Assembly (NCBI GenBank): GCA_016210495.1
Contig: JACQUC010000125.1
Span: 1 to 8,195 of the forward strand
Direction of reading: 5' to 3'
From: Chloroflexota bacterium
Lineage (GTDB): Bacteria > Chloroflexota > FW602-bin22 > JACPRP01
DNA length: 8,195 nt
The position numbers and the translations under genes are program-made. The first letter of the stretch is position 1, and each line of letters starts with the position of its first letter. Below are positions 6,617-8,195 of the stretch, piece after piece. The notes below the pieces were generated by a model that was not told the DNA's origin, searched no databases, and saw only the letters and a list, made by a program, of their open reading frames with translations.

Positions 6617-6681
6617 GGCGAAGCCCCGGCAGAATCAAGGAGCAGAGCAGTGAAGCCCGACTAGGCGGTTCGGGCTTCGCC
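6617..6681 (-). promoter_or_regulatory. Competing hairpins between the two BON copies (possible terminator or attenuator)
   Basis: GAAGCCCGA (6652-6660) pairs perfectly with TCGGGCTTC (6670-6678) around a 9-nt loop. The same right arm, extended as GGGCTTCGCC (6672-6681), also pairs perfectly over 10 bp with GGCGAAGCCC (6617-6626). The two structures exclude each other. On the minus strand the shared arm is transcribed first, 50-62 nt after the stop of BON copy A and in the 219-bp leader of copy B. This layout is that of an RNA switch. No T-tract follows either stem, so neither is a textbook terminator. Confidence 0.45.
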
Positions 6682-6731
6682 CAAACGACCCGTTCAGTTT
6701 GGCGAGCTTACCGCCTCTCGCGTCATCGCCA

Positions 6732-7286
6732 TCAACCGCCGCGTCGCGTGCGGCCCGTCGGCTTCGCTGGCGCCCCTTCAACCTCTCGGGGAGCGCCCTT
6801 TGCTCTCCTTCGTCCGGTGACCATCAGGTTGTTCTCGACATCAGTGACGCCTGGCACCCACCAGACATCATCACCTGCAGCGTGCTTCATATCCTTGTTT
6901 GGCACGGCGCCGCTGAGGGTCACTGCGCCAGCATCGACTTCAACATCGATGTCGGCATCGTACGGGATGAGCGGATCGCCGTCGATGGCATCGTAAACCA
7001 TCTCGGTGATCTCCTCATCCGTCGGCAGGCCTGTGGCGATGTACTGTGGAGAGTAGGTTCCACCCCACGTCCTCAGGCCGCCAAGACCCCATCTGCCTGC
7101 CATTGAGTAGTACGAGGGCGTGAAGCCCGCACCAAAGCCCAATGATGGCGATACCCCCGGATGCCAAACCGGGCCGCTATAGCCGCATACAGGGCAATGG
7201 AAAGCGCCGAAGGGACTGCCAAAAGCGCCTGAGCTGGGTCCCATCATCCCCCATGTGCCTGGCGTTGAGTACTTGTCTGTCATCAT
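6732..7286 (-). CDS. BON-domain protein with N-terminal HCPxCGYxGPVWH motif (copy A)
   Basis: 184 residues. ATG at 7286 lies 9 nt after AGGAGG (7296-7301). An adjacent ATG at 7283 could also serve. Residues 29-44 (FHCPVCGYSGPVWHPG) offer H30, C31, C34 and H42 as metal ligands. A Gly/Ser/Trp-rich linker follows (45-87). The BON domain spans about 88-156, with DEEITEMVYDAI, DADIDVEVDAGAVTLSGAVP and GDDVWWVPGVTDVENN. Residues 158-184 are a basic, Pro/Gly-rich tail longer than in copy B (RRRAKGAPREVEGAP). No secretion signal is visible, so it is likely cytoplasmic. It is the middle gene of a minus-strand set: the zinc-ribbon gene ends 35 nt upstream and copy B starts 219 nt downstream. The single CxxC with flanking His is too little for a full zinc ribbon but could form one zinc site or a dimer bridge. 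Function unknown. Confidence 0.87.
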   Translation of the reverse strand: MMTDKYSTPGTWGMMGPSSGAFGSPFGAFHCPVCGYSGPVWHPGVSPSLGFGAGFTPSYYSMAGRWGLGGLRTWGGTYSPQYIATGLPTDEEITEMVYDAIDGDPLIPYDADIDVEVDAGAVTLSGAVPNKDMKHAAGDDVWWVPGVTDVENNLMVTGRRRAKGAPREVEGAPAKPTGRTRRGG

Positions 7287-7321
7287 CAGTTCAATCCTCC
7301 TTACGTTCCAATGTGAGCAAA

Positions 7322-7519
7322 CTACATTCTTCTTGGCTTACTTGCCTCTCCTTGGTACCGCGAATATCTCATTGCCCGTACATCCTTCATCGTACCGTGC
7401 CAGCCACATTGCAGACAGCAGACTTCGCTGGGGTAATCCCATTGGCGGAACACCTGGCCTGTCTTGCAGTGTGGACAGCTCATCAGGCTTGCTCTTACGC
7501 TACGTGTTGCTTGTCCCAT
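7322..7519 (-). CDS. Small zinc-ribbon protein
   Basis: 65 residues. It has two Cys pairs: CPHC (C15, C18) and CLQC (C35, C38, with an extra C34). They are spaced by 16 residues with an aromatic-rich loop, VFRQWDYPSE, then GWHG. This is a classic zinc-ribbon knuckle pair and probably binds one zinc structurally. The C-terminal 20 residues are basic (KDVRAMRYSRYQ), which would suit nucleic-acid binding, though that is inference. ATG 7519 is preferred because GGAG (7529-7532) lies 9 nt upstream. The in-frame ATG 12 codons on, just before CPHC, has no clear site and is the alternative. It is 35 nt upstream of BON copy A on the same strand, so the two are probably co-transcribed. The CG[YW]xG turn after its second Cys pair recalls the motif in the BON proteins. 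Confidence 0.75.
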   Translation of the reverse strand: MGQATRSVRASLMSCPHCKTGQVFRQWDYPSEVCCLQCGWHGTMKDVRAMRYSRYQGEASKPRRM

Positions 7520-7962
7520 ATCTTTTCGCTCCAGGTCTTTCCGTAACCAGTTTCAAAAGACTGCAGTATGCGTGCCGTGCCCAGTTCGAAGCATCCGAGC
7601 AGAAAGTCCAAGTCTAGGCTATGCGCCTCCTCGATTTGTCGAACTGAGGCATTCTAGCCCAAAACTTGCTCCGTCGAATCGCCGCGTCCGACCGCCCGGC
7701 CTGACGTGTCCCGACGCCTCCATGGACGATTGTTCGCTCGCCATACAGCCGCCCTTCTTGAAATAGGCTGGCGGCAATGTAATAGTTTGTTAAGCTCGTG
7801 TCCGGCGGTCCGGTCTTGGTAGCTGGAACACTCGGCTCCCCAGAATCGATGAGGGACCCCTTCGCCACGCTCCTGGTGCGAGCCAAGGGCGGTGTCGTGA
7901 TAGATGAGACGAGTGTGTTCGAGGTGGCGGCGTCGAGTGTCGACTGGTAGTGGCGGCAGACC
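7520..7962. other. Gene-poor stretch with unassigned short frames
   Basis: No recognisable full gene in 443 bp. Two open stretches look more protein-like than chance. One is on the minus strand, 7495-7653, with QIEEAHSLDLDFLLGCFELG then GYGKTWSEKIWDKQ and no ATG. The other is on the plus strand, 7786-7950, with DPFATLLVRAKGGVVIDETS, which ends 12 nt before the nucleotidyltransferase fragment. Longer minus-strand frames (7614-8021, 7654-8163) overlap these and look like shadows. No promoter or terminator was found. Confidence 0.45.
7786..7950 (+). pseudogene. Unidentified open frame, possible 3' remnant of a gene
   Basis: An open frame from just after a TAG (7783-7785) to TAG at 7948-7950, 54 residues. 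Possible starts are GTG 7798 and ATG 7849. Neither has a Shine-Dalgarno. The sequence looks coding (VSGGPVLVAGTLGSPES, TLLVRAKGGVVIDETS), but I do not recognise a family. It ends 12 nt before the ATG of the nucleotidyltransferase fragment, as operon partners often do. It may be the tail of a decayed gene or chance. Confidence 0.25.
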
Positions 7963-8139
7963 ATGGTACAGATAGAGATACCGAAGGAGGAGTTGGCCAC
8001 GTTTTGTCGAGACCGCCACATTCGGCGTCTGGCGGTCTTCGGTTCGGCGCTGCGGCCCTCCCAGCCCAGGCCAAAGGTCGCTCGGCGTATGGCCGTGCAG
8101 CTGGCTATGCCTTCCGAGGAGAAGAGCCCTCCCTCGTAG
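7963..8139 (+). pseudogene. MNT-type nucleotidyltransferase, broken after the GS motif
   Basis: 58 residues from ATG 7963. The first 31 (VQIEIPKEELATFC, then HIRRLAVFGSALR) match the opening of minimal nucleotidyltransferases (MntA/NTP_transf_2 type). These are often the antitoxin half of HEPN/MNT pairs that adenylylate the toxin. In the family, GSALR is followed within about 12 residues by the catalytic D-x-D (SDIDLLVEF). Here it is followed by PSQPRPKVARR and an early TAG, and I find no D-x-D in the other plus-strand frames. The gene is therefore truncated or joined to unrelated DNA at about 8058. No HEPN partner is visible. The Shine-Dalgarno is poor. The resemblance rests on about 30 residues. 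Confidence 0.5.
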
Positions 8140-8195
8140 CGCGCCCATGGTTGTGCCGCACACGAGAATTCGCCGTTGATTCCTTCCTGTAGTCC

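Noticed and set aside
6513..6638. N-terminal extension of BON copy B as a signal peptide
   Set aside because: The Arg- and Leu-rich extension looks vaguely signal-like, but the strong AAGGAGGT is placed for ATG 6512, and copy A has no such extension.
6652..6678. Classical Rho-independent terminator
   Set aside because: The stem is good but no T-run follows on either strand, so it is recorded as a hairpin or switch instead.
7614..8163. Long minus-strand frames of 135 and 169 codons near the right end
   Set aside because: Odd composition, no domain, no Shine-Dalgarno, and they run opposite the nucleotidyltransferase-like start.
1..8195. CRISPR array, tRNA, rRNA or phage module
   Set aside because: No regularly spaced repeats, no tRNA cloverleaf or rRNA segments and no phage structural genes were seen on either strand.

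Overview
The window looks like chromosomal DNA from a bacterium of moderately high GC, with dense Shine-Dalgarno-led genes. Full-length RNase J with cytoplasmic BON-domain and zinc-ribbon proteins would fit Chloroflexota or another little-cultured soil or sediment lineage. That placement is a guess from gene content, and no taxonomic marker is present. I saw no rRNA, tRNA, CRISPR array or intact insertion sequence.

Layout, left to right. (1) 1-405, minus strand: the inside of the N-terminal ATP-binding domain of a PEP synthase/pyruvate, water dikinase. It runs off the left edge and has lost its own N-terminus. (2) 410-1129, plus strand: the C-terminal two thirds of a GT4 glycosyltransferase that has also lost its N-terminus. 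The two headless, divergent genes meet at about 400-411, so this is either a real deletion or an assembly chimera. (3) 1408-1647, minus: a small two-helix, ferritin-like protein with a GTG start and a strong Shine-Dalgarno. (4) 1648-1942: gene-poor, with a perfect 11-bp hairpin. (5) 1943-2245, minus: a small BON-domain protein. (6) 2389-5952, plus: archease, RtcB RNA ligase and ribonuclease J in a row. (7) 6003-7519, minus: two paralogous BON proteins carrying an unusual N-terminal H-C-x2-C-x7-H motif, headed by a small zinc-ribbon protein. (8) 7520-8195: gene-poor, with a short plus-strand frame and a broken MNT-type nucleotidyltransferase.

The functional core is the RNA module. Archease activates RtcB and overlaps it by an ATGA junction. 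RNase J follows 49 bp later with its own ribosome binding site. One putative unit therefore joins an RNA-sealing enzyme, its activator and an RNA-degrading enzyme. It is bracketed by BON genes on the opposite strand, divergent on the left and convergent on the right. The tandem BON proteins, with about 80% identity over 84 residues, a predicted metal site and a zinc-ribbon neighbour, are the best candidate for something undescribed. The link between the BON genes and the RNA module is only positional.

Both outer edges hold broken genes, so structural claims there should be treated with caution.
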